64,000 nt of DNA from Vreelandella zhaodongensis (GTDB taxonomy: Bacteria; Pseudomonadota; Gammaproteobacteria; Pseudomonadales; Halomonadaceae): positions 1 to 64,000 of the forward strand of contig NZ_JACCDD010000011.1 in the NCBI RefSeq assembly GCF_013415115.1, read 5' to 3'. The notes beneath the pieces were generated by a model. It was not told where the DNA came from, did no database searches, and worked only from the letters and a program-made list of their open reading frames with translations. Every line of letters starts with the position of its first letter. Positions within the stretch are counted from its first letter, which is position 1. This document shows positions 53,936 through 64,000 of the stretch, piece after piece. The translations under genes were made by a program, and so were the position numbers.

Positions 53936-54310
53936 CTATTCAGACCAACGCCCTTCCCGCTTAAGGCGTTGTTTTACCCAACGATCATAATACCAGCGTA
54001 ACGCGCCTTTGATGCCCGGTAAGCCTATTAACCACGCTAGCGGTCGGAAAATAGGTATATGCGACATTAGCAGGCGGTAGGCATCTATTCCTTCGATGAT
54101 TTGACCATCGGACTTTTCGATATGCAGCGAGCGCAGAGCCGCTTCTGGCGCTACCCCTTTGTCTCGTAATAGCTGTTGATGCTCAGTAACATCACACCAC
54201 ACAATGGCATGACCACGCTTGCCAGCCCAACGCTCAAAACGGCGACGATCCTTGCGACAGCCAGGGCAAACTGCATCGTAAAAAACGTTGATCGGGCTGT
54301 TATCAGACAT
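53936..54310 (-). CDS. DCC family thiol-disulfide oxidoreductase-like protein (DUF393)
   Basis: The 124-residue protein has the DxxCxxC motif YDAVCPGCRKD (DCC family) near its N terminus and a C-terminal PIFRPLAWLIGLPGI segment. The function is unknown; a redox role is suggested by the motif only. Confidence 0.85.
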   Translation of the reverse strand: MSDNSPINVFYDAVCPGCRKDRRRFERWAGKRGHAIVWCDVTEHQQLLRDKGVAPEAALRSLHIEKSDGQIIEGIDAYRLLMSHIPIFRPLAWLIGLPGIKGALRWYYDRWVKQRLKREGRWSE

Positions 54311-54382
54311 ATAGGCTCTCGTTAAGGCTGTACTTAATAGTGTGGCACTTCCGCTATGCGACGCAACTCAGCAGGCTTTACC

Positions 54383-54844
54383 ATGAAACGTCTACTCATC
54401 ATTGCACACGCGCCTTCTAAAAATACCCAAACAATGTTCGAGGCCGTTATCAAGGGCGCTTCTCATCCCGACATAGAAAATGTGGCAGTGTCCTCTCTCA
54501 CCCCGCTTGAAACACACCCCGACGACATTAACGCCGCCGATGCCATCATTTTAGGTACAACGGAAAATTTAGGATACATGGCAGGCTTGATGAAGGATGT
54601 CTTCGACCGGTGCTATTACCCATGCCTGGATAAAAACGAGGGTCTGCCGTTTGCTTTTTATATCCGAGCTGGCCACGATGGAACCGGCACCCGGCGAGCG
54701 ATTGAGAGTATTACCAAGGGGTTACGTTGGAGATTGGTGCAAGACCCACTTATCTGTAAGGGGGATTTCCAAACAGGGTTCATTGGGCAATGCGAGGAGT
54801 TAGGGCTGTCGATGGCCGCTAGCCTGGAAGCAGGTATCATCTGA
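54383..54844 (+). CDS. flavodoxin-like / NADPH-dependent FMN reductase-type protein
   Basis: The 153-residue protein has a flavodoxin-like fold start MKRLLIIAHAPSKNTQTM and a second flavin-binding segment ILGTTENLGYMAGLMKDVFD. It may reduce FMN or quinones. AGG before ATG 54383; a longer in-frame start is less likely. Confidence 0.8.
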   Translation: MKRLLIIAHAPSKNTQTMFEAVIKGASHPDIENVAVSSLTPLETHPDDINAADAIILGTTENLGYMAGLMKDVFDRCYYPCLDKNEGLPFAFYIRAGHDGTGTRRAIESITKGLRWRLVQDPLICKGDFQTGFIGQCEELGLSMAASLEAGII

Positions 54845-54993
54845 TGTGAGTAGTCGCGAAAAATCACATTGTATAACGCTGTTAAGCCTGCCTTACTGTA
54901 AAGAAACTTGTCGCGCCGGTTTTCATAGAGGCATCTGCCCACGACGCCCGTCGCCCTTGCTATAACTCAACGCATGTATTTCAGGTAGCCATT

Positions 54994-56082
54994 ATGCATA
55001 AAGTCATCGCTTTTTATGACGATCGCGTACTTGACCACGAGCCTAATATCGACGCAGATTTTTTACCCGAGCGAATTGATAAACGCATTCGACACCTGTT
55101 GGCAGGGCTACCTATTCCGTGGAAATACCCCGAGCATCCCGGTCGCTTACAAGCTATTCAACAACTGCTTGAGAAAGCGCCGATTGATGGCCTTCGGATT
55201 GAAGGAGGCAAGGCAGCAACCCACGATCAGCTAGCCCGCGTTCACACCACCTCTTATCTCAGCGATATCTTTAGCCTGCGCGGAAAAAACGCATGGCTGG
55301 ATGTGGATACTACAGCGGTATCACCAGGTAGCATTGACGCGGCAGAAGTCGCCGCAGGCACGGCGATTGCCGCCGTAGAAGCCGTTATGGATAAACGCAC
55401 CCAAAGTGCGTTTGCGCTCATTAGACCGCCTGGCCACCATGCAGAACCCGTTCGCGCCCGAGGGTTTTGCTTATTCAACAATGTTGCGGTAGCTGCCGCC
55501 CATGCGCGCAGTGCCCTAGGCTGTGAAAGAGTACTGATTATTGATTGGGATGCCCATCACGGTAACGGCACACAGGATATCTTTTGGGCCGACCCCGATG
55601 TGATGTTTTTTGACATACACCGCGCAGCCCCCTTCTACCCTGGCTCAGGCCATCTCGAAGAGGTCGGCGCTGGTTTGGGAGAAGGCACCACCATCAATGT
55701 ACCGCTGCCTGCTGGGGCTGGCGATGAGGCGTATCTCAAGGCGTTTCGTGACATTTTGGCACCAGCTGCCCAATGGTTTAAGCCGGATATTATTCTAGTC
55801 TCAGCGGGTTTTGATCCACACTGGCACGATTTAGCGCTCAACGTTTCTTATGAGGGCTTTGGCGCCCTGACGGGTTTCTTACAACAGTTAGCCGAGCAAC
55901 ACTGCGAGGGGCGCTTAGTGTTCGTTTTAGAGGGAGGCTATAACCTGGAATCGCTAGCCAACGGTACCCGAGCGGTGCTTTCGGTACTCGCGGGAAATAG
56001 CGTTCCAGTGCCTGATACCTGCGGTATCGCAGAAGTCCAAACAGCGGCTGACTTTCATCGCAGTGCGTTTCAAACCAGCTAG
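54994..56082 (+). CDS. histone deacetylase family amidohydrolase
   Basis: The 362-residue protein has the arginase/HDAC fold motifs RPPGHHAEP, DWDAHHGNGTQDIFW (zinc Asp and His), SAGFDPHWHD (zinc Asp) and LEGGYN. Bacterial members deacetylate polyamines or acetoin-related substrates; the substrate is not fixed by sequence. A terminator follows. Confidence 0.92.
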   Translation: MHKVIAFYDDRVLDHEPNIDADFLPERIDKRIRHLLAGLPIPWKYPEHPGRLQAIQQLLEKAPIDGLRIEGGKAATHDQLARVHTTSYLSDIFSLRGKNAWLDVDTTAVSPGSIDAAEVAAGTAIAAVEAVMDKRTQSAFALIRPPGHHAEPVRARGFCLFNNVAVAAAHARSALGCERVLIIDWDAHHGNGTQDIFWADPDVMFFDIHRAAPFYPGSGHLEEVGAGLGEGTTINVPLPAGAGDEAYLKAFRDILAPAAQWFKPDIILVSAGFDPHWHDLALNVSYEGFGALTGFLQQLAEQHCEGRLVFVLEGGYNLESLANGTRAVLSVLAGNSVPVPDTCGIAEVQTAADFHRSAFQTS

Positions 56083-56094
56083 AGCACTGCCATA

Positions 56095-56123
56095 AAAAAC
56101 GGCACCGCGTGGGTGCCGTTTTA
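56095..56123. terminator. bidirectional terminator between the HDAC gene and fadA
   Basis: AACGGCACC-GCGT-GGGTGCCGTT forms a stem of about 9 bp, flanked by A runs on the left and T runs on the right, so it works for either strand. Confidence 0.92.
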
Positions 56124-56139
56124 TTGGTAAGCGCTGTGT

Positions 56140-57321
<1,182 letters not shown>

Positions 57322-57341
57322 CTATCTCCTATACGTGGTGG

Positions 57342-59516
57342 TTAGGCCTGAGAGCCAGAATAAAACTGCTCGTTATTTTGAGCCATCTGACGCAGTTTCT
57401 CAGTGGGCGCGTAAAGCGGGCCTAACTCATCCGCAAGGTTTTCGGCTAGCTTTACGAACTCGGCGACGCCCATCGCGTCAATGTAGCGCAGTGCGCCACC
57501 GCGGAAGGGAGGGAAACCAATGCCGTAGATCAGCGCCATATCGGCCTCAGCGGGGGTCTCCACGATGCCATCTTCAAGGCAACGAACCGTTTCCAGGCAA
57601 AGCGGTACCATCATGCGAGCAATAATATCTTCGTCGGAAAACTCTTTCTGCTCTTTGACGACGTCTTTCACCAGCGCGTAGGCTTGCTCGTCGGTAACTT
57701 TCTTAGGTTTGCCTTTCTTATCTTCTTCGTAAGCGTAGAAGCCCTTATCGTTCTTCTGGCCCAGGCGCTTGTTGTCATACATCACCTGGATAGCGGTTTT
57801 ACCGTCACGCGCCATACGATCAGGGAAACCTTCTGCCATCACTTCGTTAGCGTGTACCGCAGTATCAAGACCGACTACGTCCAGCAGATAGGCAGGGCCC
57901 ATAGGCCAGCCAAACTTTTCCATCACTTTGTCAACGCGTTGGAAATCAGCGCCCTGCTCAACCAGGAAGCTAAAGCCGCCAAAGTAAGGGAACAATACGC
58001 GGTTAACCAGGAAGCCGGGGCAGTCGTTCACAACGATCGGGGTTTTGCCCATCGCACGTGCGTAGGCAACTGTTGCGGCCACCGCCGCATCTGAGGTCTT
58101 CTCGCCACGAATAACTTCCACCAGCGGCATACGGTGCACAGGGTTGAAAAAGTGCATACCGCAGAAGTTTTCAGGACGCTTAAGATTCTTAGCCAAGCGA
58201 TTAATAGAAATCGTCGAGGTGTTAGAGGTGAGGATGGTGTTTTCACTCACCATGCCTTCCACTTCTGTCAGCACGGCGTCTTTGACCTTGGGATTTTCAA
58301 CCACCGCCTCGACCACTAGGTCGACGTTGTCGAAGTCACCGTAAGAGAGCGTGGGGCGAATGTTGGTCAGCTTTTCGGCCATCTGCTCGGTCGTCAGCTT
58401 TTTACGCTCTACTTGCTTGGAGAACAGCTTACGCGCTTCTTTCAGGCCCAGCTCAATGGCTTCCTCATTGATATCTTTCATTACAATGGGCGTGCCTTTG
58501 CTGGCGCTCTGGTAGGCGATCCCCCCCCCCATAATGCCTGCACCCAGCACAGCGGTCTGCTTAACTGGCTGCGACTGCTTCTCGTATTTGCTGCCTTTTT
58601 TCTTCACGACTTGGTCGTTAAGGAACAGGCCAACCAAGTTAAAGGCAACGCTGCTGAGTGCGAGCTTGGCAAATGCTTTTGCTTCAATCGTCTGGGCACG
58701 GGCACGCGTCTCGCCAGCGCCTTTCTGGATCACTTTGATCGACTCTACCGGCGCTGGGTAGTGAGGGCCGGCCTTGCCAGCGACAAACCCTTTAGCGGTT
58801 TCAAACGCCATCATTTGCTCAATGGCGTTGAGGTTAAGCGGCGCTTTCTTCTCTTCACGGCGTGCCTGGTAATCAAGCTCACCGGCATTGGCGCGGTCTA
58901 ACATATCCAGCGCAGCTTCTTCAAGAAGCTCGTGGCTTACAACCGCATCGACTGCGCCGACTTTAAGTGCTGCATTAGCACGATTTTCAGTGCCACCGGC
59001 AATCCACTCGATCGCATTATCCGCACCAATCAAGCGAGGTAAACGGACACAACCGCCCCAACCTGGCAGAATGCCCAGCTTGGTTTCTGGTAAGCCAATT
59101 TTGGCCTTTTCACTCATTACACGAAAATCAGTGGTTAGCAGTACTTCACAACCGCCGCCCAAGGCTAACCCGTTAATAGCCGTCACCGTGGGGAAAGGCA
59201 GATCTTCAATCGCGTTGAAGATGTCATGAACCTTGAGGTTCATTTCGACTAAGTACTCTTCGCCTTTATCGAAAAGGCTATGAAATTCGGTGATATCAGC
59301 ACCGACGATAAACGCATCTTTGCCACTGCTAATTACCAATCCCTGCAGGCCGCTTTCAGATTGAAGCGCTTTTACGGCCTCGCCCAGCTCTGCCACTACG
59401 GCGCTGGACAGCTTATTAACAGACTCATCTTTCAGGTCGAAAGTGAGCTTAGCGATGTCATTGCCACCTTGGGTGTCACGACGCTCCACCGTGATGGCAT
59501 TGCCTTGATAGATCAT
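57342..59516 (-). CDS. fadB: fatty acid oxidation complex alpha subunit
   Basis: The 724-residue protein joins an enoyl-CoA hydratase domain (about residues 1-190; [36 protein letters not shown]) to a 3-hydroxyacyl-CoA dehydrogenase (about 310-715; [33 protein letters not shown]). It forms the complex with FadA. The glycine-rich NAD loop is encoded by a run of ten G on the coding strand (58521-58530), a slippage-prone spot. GGAG precedes ATG 59516; an upstream in-frame start is rejected. Confidence 0.95.
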   Translation of the reverse strand: MIYQGNAITVERRDTQGGNDIAKLTFDLKDESVNKLSSAVVAELGEAVKALQSESGLQGLVISSGKDAFIVGADITEFHSLFDKGEEYLVEMNLKVHDIFNAIEDLPFPTVTAINGLALGGGCEVLLTTDFRVMSEKAKIGLPETKLGILPGWGGCVRLPRLIGADNAIEWIAGGTENRANAALKVGAVDAVVSHELLEEAALDMLDRANAGELDYQARREEKKAPLNLNAIEQMMAFETAKGFVAGKAGPHYPAPVESIKVIQKGAGETRARAQTIEAKAFAKLALSSVAFNLVGLFLNDQVVKKKGSKYEKQSQPVKQTAVLGAGIMGGGIAYQSASKGTPIVMKDINEEAIELGLKEARKLFSKQVERKKLTTEQMAEKLTNIRPTLSYGDFDNVDLVVEAVVENPKVKDAVLTEVEGMVSENTILTSNTSTISINRLAKNLKRPENFCGMHFFNPVHRMPLVEVIRGEKTSDAAVAATVAYARAMGKTPIVVNDCPGFLVNRVLFPYFGGFSFLVEQGADFQRVDKVMEKFGWPMGPAYLLDVVGLDTAVHANEVMAEGFPDRMARDGKTAIQVMYDNKRLGQKNDKGFYAYEEDKKGKPKKVTDEQAYALVKDVVKEQKEFSDEDIIARMMVPLCLETVRCLEDGIVETPAEADMALIYGIGFPPFRGGALRYIDAMGVAEFVKLAENLADELGPLYAPTEKLRQMAQNNEQFYSGSQA

Positions 59517-59796
59517 CCGCGCTCTCTCCACAAGTTCGGGCAGGCACCCTACAGCGGGGCCGCCACGCATTTCATACGGTCGTTTGATTGCTTAAGCTTG
59601 GTTGAGATATAGCAGAACGTCAAGCCCTGACTTTTGGCTAATGCGTTTATCTCTTGAACGAACTTACAAGATTGAACTTACAACAGAGTCACAGTTCCCA
59701 CATTTCTTGCGTTTTTTAAAGGCATAGTAGGTTACACATCGACTTTACCGATAAACCCAACGATCATGCTGTTTCCATTTATGAGCCAACACCATC

Positions 59797-60954
59797 ATGG
59801 GTAATTTGCTTACTGTCGCTCGTATCACGGCCCTGCAAGCACGAATCGAACGCACTGTAGAGCGCTTTAAGCCTTGGAGCTGGCTCTGGCCACCCCTGGC
59901 ATTCGCTGCCGGGCTGGGTAGTTTTTTTCTGGTCGACCGTCAGCAATGGCTAGGTGCTGCGTTGGCACTTGGGCTAGTAGTTGCCTGGCTACTGCTATTG
60001 TTTGAGAGTGTCATTAGCCGCTGGCTATCGCGCCATGACTACCCCACTCTTCCCAAGGGCGTTACCTCGTTTATCGCCCAGATGATTCACCAGGAAACCC
60101 TATTCTTTACACTGCCGTTCATTTTGATTACCACTGTGTGGAACAGCGGACAAATACTGTTTGCCATCGTCGTGCTCGGAATGGCTGCGCTATCGATTAT
60201 TGACCCGCTCTACTACAAGCTTGCTGGACGCTGGCGGAGTCTCTATTTTATTTTTCACGCTCAATGCGTCTTTTTAGTGCTGTTAGTGATCCTACCGATC
60301 ATGCTGCACCTCACTACGCGTCAAAGTTTACTGCTGGCACTGGTATTAATGGCGCTAGTGGCACTGCCCAGTTTTTGGCAACACGTTAAAAAGCGCTCGT
60401 TGGCGCGCTGGCTGGGTTTTTTCGCACTGACGTTACTGCTGGCATATGCCGCATGGATAGGACGTATCTGGGTTCCTCCTGCGAGTTTGTGGATGACGAG
60501 TAGCGCGCTATCACCAGCTCTCAACATCCAGAACCGAGAACCACAAGGCTCTATTGCTCTTACCCCAGATACATTGCTTAGCAACGGGTTATACGTCTAC
60601 ACCGCGATACGCGCACCACGTGGTTTAAGCGAAACGATCTATCATGTCTGGCACCATAACGGTGACAGTATCGATATGATTGAATTGGCGATAAACGGCG
60701 GTCGGGAACAAGGTTACCGTGCGTGGAGTCATAAGCAGAATTTTCCTGATGACCCAGCGGGTGAATGGCGAATTGATATTATGACCGATGGCGGGCAACG
60801 TCTCGGGCTAATCAGGTTTACCGTTTCAGACGATATTGACGAGGCAACCGTTGCTGATAGCCGCATTCAGCCTAGCGGCTTGAGCGCCCTTAACTTACGC
60901 CGTTTTGTTCCGGGCGGAAGCAGCTTGGAAAACGATGCATCAACGGTGGAATAA
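59797..60954 (+). CDS. DUF5924/DUF2914 membrane protein
   Basis: The 385-residue protein has about eight membrane helices (about residues 25-230) and a C-terminal DUF2914-like domain (TIYHVWHHNGDSIDMIELAI, QGYRAWSHKQNFPD). The function is unknown. It is divergent from fadB. Confidence 0.82.
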   Translation: MGNLLTVARITALQARIERTVERFKPWSWLWPPLAFAAGLGSFFLVDRQQWLGAALALGLVVAWLLLLFESVISRWLSRHDYPTLPKGVTSFIAQMIHQETLFFTLPFILITTVWNSGQILFAIVVLGMAALSIIDPLYYKLAGRWRSLYFIFHAQCVFLVLLVILPIMLHLTTRQSLLLALVLMALVALPSFWQHVKKRSLARWLGFFALTLLLAYAAWIGRIWVPPASLWMTSSALSPALNIQNREPQGSIALTPDTLLSNGLYVYTAIRAPRGLSETIYHVWHHNGDSIDMIELAINGGREQGYRAWSHKQNFPDDPAGEWRIDIMTDGGQRLGLIRFTVSDDIDEATVADSRIQPSGLSALNLRRFVPGGSSLENDASTVE

Positions 60955-61025
60955 CAGAACGTCTTGCATTCAGCAGCGCGGCTTATGACAATTCGTCTAC
61001 TCACACTTTTCGGTAGCTAGCACTT

Positions 61026-61484
61026 ATGGCTTCATCAATTGGTTTTCGCATCGCACGCCTGCCCCATTTATGGCGTTCTATTATCGACCGTAGGCTTGCC
61101 CCATTAGGATTAACGCAAACGCGCTGGGTAACGCTTTACCATCTGTGGAAGCTGGGCGAGGGGAACCCTCAGTGTGAACTTGCTAGGGCAATTGGCGTAG
61201 AAGCCCCGTCATTGGTGCGAACACTTGGGCAGCTCGAAGCACAAGGGTTAGTTGAACGACGCGCCTGTGATAACGACCGCCGGAGCAAGCGTATCTTCCT
61301 AACACCGGCAGCTATGCCACTGCTTGAGCAAATTGACAACGTTGTTCAAGCCGCTCGGAAAGAGATGCTCGTTGGGCTAAGTGAAGGTGACTTAGAGCAG
61401 CTCGATAAGTGGTTAGCGCTAATCGAATCTAATGGGCTTGCCATTCAGTCGAAAGACCAGGAAGGCCCTGCCGCAACAGTATAA
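61026..61484 (+). CDS. MarR/SlyA family regulator
   Basis: The 152-residue protein contains the winged helix typical of SlyA-type proteins (LGLTQTRWVTLYHLWKLG, GVEAPSLVRTLGQLEAQGLV, DNDRRSKRIFLT). Ligand and targets are unknown. Its TAA stop abuts the opposing gene's TGA stop with no base between. Confidence 0.88.
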   Translation: MASSIGFRIARLPHLWRSIIDRRLAPLGLTQTRWVTLYHLWKLGEGNPQCELARAIGVEAPSLVRTLGQLEAQGLVERRACDNDRRSKRIFLTPAAMPLLEQIDNVVQAARKEMLVGLSEGDLEQLDKWLALIESNGLAIQSKDQEGPAATV

Positions 61485-62027
61485 TCACTTCCGCCCTGCC
61501 GCCTCGCCTCCTCCCGCAAATGGTTTGGCGACAGGGCGATCTGACACCCCCTCAAGCGCTCCTTTCAACTGCTGAAAGTCCGCCACATAGGTAGAAAACC
61601 TGTCGGCGTTTTGTGATTCCCACCACCATAGCGTTAACGAATAGGGCGTTGATTCAATCACCAGTGCATCTTGTGGAAGACGCTCTAATAAGGCTTTCAA
61701 TGTAACACCGGCCTTTTCAGGCAAAGGCCTCAACGGCGCGATTCGCCAGCGCCACCCAGAATGATATAACTCCAGTGCATCGCTCGCATTGGTATCTCTC
61801 ACTAACACAAAATCAGGCCCAGGAGCCTGTTGCGGGTAGTGCCAGCGATACGCGGGCATGGTGCCACGGAAATGATGCAGAGGCGGTTTTTCCATCTTAA
61901 TCGTTACCCCCTGCTTTCTGGCACTTGAGCGCAATGCCATTTGGCGCTTCTGCTGAGGGCTAGGTTTAAGCCACATCACTGGCGCAATCACGAACATCAG
62001 AATAAAAACAATAATAAGCCATTCCAT
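61485..62027 (-). CDS. membrane-anchored protein of unknown function
   Basis: The 180-residue protein has an N-terminal membrane helix (MEWLIIVFILMFVIAPVMWL) followed by a basic stretch and a soluble domain. The N terminus superficially resembles YajC, but the rest does not. I do not recognise it. Confidence 0.75.
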   Translation of the reverse strand: MEWLIIVFILMFVIAPVMWLKPSPQQKRQMALRSSARKQGVTIKMEKPPLHHFRGTMPAYRWHYPQQAPGPDFVLVRDTNASDALELYHSGWRWRIAPLRPLPEKAGVTLKALLERLPQDALVIESTPYSLTLWWWESQNADRFSTYVADFQQLKGALEGVSDRPVAKPFAGGGEAAGRK

Positions 62028-62181
62028 CTAGGCATCACTCCTGATCGTAAGCACGGGTCATCAAATAGGGTCAACTTAAAAAAGCCTGACATAGATCGTT
62101 GTTAAGATTGCGCTTGAAGCCTAAAGTGAAGATCATCTAACAAAGCGTTTTCTTTACTAATTGTCGCTAAGGAGATAGGCC

Positions 62182-62634
62182 ATGAGCTATCACCACATCC
62201 TAGTTGCTGTTGATCTAACCAAAGACTCTCATAAGGTCTTAGAGCGCGCAGTAGCCATTGCTGAGCGCAATAATGGTGCCAAAATTTCTATCATGCACAC
62301 CCTGGAGCCATTAGGATTCGCTTACGGCGGCGACATTCCTATGGACCTGACCAGTATCCAAGATCAACTGGACGACCACGCGAAAAAACGTCTAGCTGAA
62401 ATTGCCGCTCCTCACGTAGATGCCGCTGAACAACATGTCGTGGTCGGCATGCCAGACACTGAAATTCATCGCTTTGCAGAAGAGCACGACGTTGATCTCA
62501 TTGTAGTGGGTTCCCATGGTCGCCATGGTTTTGCCCTGCTGCTTGGCTCGACATCGACCGGCGTATTACACGGCGCTAAGTGCGACGTTCTGGCCGTTAG
62601 AGTAGGTAAAAAAGGCGAAGAGAGCGACGAGTAA
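62182..62634 (+). CDS. universal stress protein (UspA family)
   Basis: The 150-residue protein begins MSYHHILVAVDLTKDSHKVL and carries the ATP-binding pattern GSHGRHGFALLLGSTSTGVL (Gx2Gx9GS). It is probably an ATP-binding stress protein. AAGGAGA precedes the ATG. Confidence 0.92.
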   Translation: MSYHHILVAVDLTKDSHKVLERAVAIAERNNGAKISIMHTLEPLGFAYGGDIPMDLTSIQDQLDDHAKKRLAEIAAPHVDAAEQHVVVGMPDTEIHRFAEEHDVDLIVVGSHGRHGFALLLGSTSTGVLHGAKCDVLAVRVGKKGEESDE

Positions 62635-62643
62635 GTCGTGAAG

Positions 62644-62666
62644 AAGGCACCCTAGGGGTGCCTTCA
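62644..62666. terminator. hairpin between the usp gene and uup
   Basis: AAGGCACCC-TAG-GGGTGCCTT, with one more flanking pair, forms a strong stem between convergent genes. T runs are short on each side. Confidence 0.65.
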
Positions 62667-62683
62667 TGCAGTTGAGATCGCAA

Positions 62684-64000
62684 CTACTCTCCGTTAGCCA
62701 TCGCTTCCAGCTCCATCCAACGCTCCATTGCTTCTTCAAGCGTTTTCTGTACTTTTTCCAACATTTGCAGTTTGGCGGTAACCGTTGTCGCTTCTTGCTG
62801 ATAAAACGCGGGATCACCAATCTCTTTCTCTAACGCTTCGATTTCACTCTCAAGGCGCTCAATCTGTGCAGGCAAGGCGTCTAATTCCCGCTGCACTTTG
62901 TAAGAGAGCTTAACGGCTTTCTTGGCGGGCTCTGCAACCGGCTTCTCAGGCGTTTTCTCAGCCGCAACACTGGTCGGCTCAGTATTCTGGCGGGCAGCCC
63001 CTTCCCATGGAGCAGGCGGTAATTTTCCCCCTTGACGAATCCAATCCGTGTAGCCACCCACGTACTCACGCACACAACCCTCGCCTTCAAAGGCCAGCAT
63101 GCTGGTCACGACGTTATCCATAAACGTCCTGTCGTGGGAGACCAGTAGCAGGGTGCCATCAAAGTCCAGCAGTAGCTCTTCAAGCAGTTCCAGGGTTTCC
63201 ATGTCCAAGTCGTTGGTAGGCTCATCCAGCACCAGTACGTTGGCAGGCTGGGTAAACAGCTTGGCTAACAACAGACGGTTGGATTCACCGCCGGAAAGTG
63301 CTTTTACCGGCTGTCGAACGCGGTCAGGGGTGAATAGGAAATCCTGAAGATAACTCATCACGTGGCGATCTTTTCCGCCAACGGTTACCCGGTCGCTGCC
63401 TTGGGCAACGTTGTCGTAGACGGTTTTTTCCAGCTCCAAGCCTGCGCGTAGCTGATCGAAGTAAGCAACCTTCAAATTGGTACCCAGCTGAACACTACCT
63501 TCCGTTGGGGCAAGCTCACCTAGCAAGATTTTCAGCAGCGTGGTTTTACCGGCACCATTGCGGCCAAGGAATCCGATACGATCGCCACGCATCACTTCAA
63601 GGTTCACATTACGCAAAATGACATCATTGCCAAAGCGCTGTGTCACACCTTTCAGCTCAACGACACGCTTGCCGGTACGCTCACCGCTATCGACGTTGAG
63701 GTTGGCAGTGCCCTGACGCTCACGGCGCTGGCTGCGCTCCAAACGCATCTGCTCAAGCTCACGCACACGTCCTTCGTTGCGGGTACGCCGCGCCTTAACA
63801 CCTTGACGAATCCAGATTTCTTCCTGGGCCAGTTTTTTATCGAACAGCGCATGTTCACGAGCTTCCACTTCCAGCTCGTGCTGCTTACGCTCTTGATACT
63901 CGGCGTAGTTACCGGGATAACGGCCAAGCTTGCCTCGGTCTAATTCAAGAATCGTGGTGGCCAGTTTAGATAAGAAGGCACGATCGTGGGTAATCAGTAA
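62684..64000 (-). CDS. uup: ABC-F ATPase, Uup type (5' end beyond the window)
   Basis: The reading frame stays open to the right edge, so only the last 438 residues are visible. It contains the end of the first ABC domain (LLITHDRAFLSKLATT, ELDRGKLGRYPGNYAEYQ), a charged linker, a full second domain (GRNGAGKTTLL, LSGGESNRLLLA, VLVLDEPTNDLDM) and a C-terminal coiled coil (ALPAQIERLESEIEALEKEI). This C-terminal coiled coil marks Uup. ABC-F proteins act on ribosomes; Uup also affects DNA-structure stability. Confidence 0.94.
   Translation of the reverse strand, partial: LLITHDRAFLSKLATTILELDRGKLGRYPGNYAEYQERKQHELEVEAREHALFDKKLAQEEIWIRQGVKARRTRNEGRVRELEQMRLERSQRRERQGTANLNVDSGERTGKRVVELKGVTQRFGNDVILRNVNLEVMRGDRIGFLGRNGAGKTTLLKILLGELAPTEGSVQLGTNLKVAYFDQLRAGLELEKTVYDNVAQGSDRVTVGGKDRHVMSYLQDFLFTPDRVRQPVKALSGGESNRLLLAKLFTQPANVLVLDEPTNDLDMETLELLEELLLDFDGTLLLVSHDRTFMDNVVTSMLAFEGEGCVREYVGGYTDWIRQGGKLPPAPWEGAARQNTEPTSVAAEKTPEKPVAEPAKKAVKLSYKVQRELDALPAQIERLESEIEALEKEIGDPAFYQQEATTVTAKLQMLEKVQKTLEEAMERWMELEAMANGE

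Overview
The window looks like a chromosomal segment of a gammaproteobacterium of the Halomonadaceae (Halomonas/Vreelandella type). This is inferred from gene content and protein similarity by eye, not from a database search. Supporting signs are moderate GC, the Pseudomonas-like gene neighbourhoods (gcl-hyi-glxR-ttuD, sufBCDS-sufT, fadBA, rimB-rimK, DUF3549, PA0069-type radical SAM), paired PutA proteins and a fused CoxI-III oxidase. There are about 62 protein genes. I saw no rRNA, tRNA, insertion sequence, prophage or CRISPR array.

Left region (1-11.2 kb): the 3' end of a 2-oxoacid dehydrogenase E2 gene is followed by a purine/glyoxylate catabolism island. It holds a GntR regulator, glycerate 2-kinase, tartronate semialdehyde reductase, hydroxypyruvate isomerase, glyoxylate carboligase, an IclR regulator, the membrane urate hydroxylase PuuD, 5-hydroxyisourate hydrolase and a divergent NCS2 nucleobase permease. 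Together they import and oxidise urate and convert the resulting glyoxylate to 2-phosphoglycerate. The middle steps (OHCU decarboxylase, allantoinase, allantoate and ureidoglycolate enzymes) are not in the window. An IclR-box palindrome and three GTRTAC-centred sites suggest dual control.

11.2-30 kb: chemoreceptor, radical SAM protein, tyrS, a LuxR regulator, then a cytochrome oxidase operon (CoxB with C-terminal haem c, fused CoxI-III, a three-helix membrane protein, a copper-type P1B ATPase). Housekeeping genes follow: DUF2797, YeaC, rhomboid protease, metallophosphoesterase, NAD kinase, DMT exporter, a Pmp3-like protein and a CBS protein.

30-41.4 kb: proline utilisation. An AraC regulator precedes putA1 (1063 aa), a possible 46-codon leader ORF, putP, and a second, longer, more GC-rich putA2 (1221 aa). 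Downstream of putA2 lies a frameshifted scrap of a second putP, followed by a good terminator. This points to acquisition of a putA2-putP unit whose transporter then decayed.

41.4-64 kb: OmpW, YqcC, an intergenic cluster of DnaA-box-like sequences, DUF3549, rimB-rimK (ribosomal protein S6 glutamylation), the suf Fe-S operon with an Rrf2 regulator and IscR-like and Fur-like sites, sanA, PhnA with 15-bp tandem repeats at its 3' end, a lipoprotein, a DCC protein, a flavodoxin-like protein, an HDAC-family amidohydrolase, fadBA (with a G10 tract in fadB), a DUF5924/DUF2914 membrane protein, a MarR regulator, a universal stress protein and the 3' part of an ABC-F ATPase (Uup) cut by the window edge.
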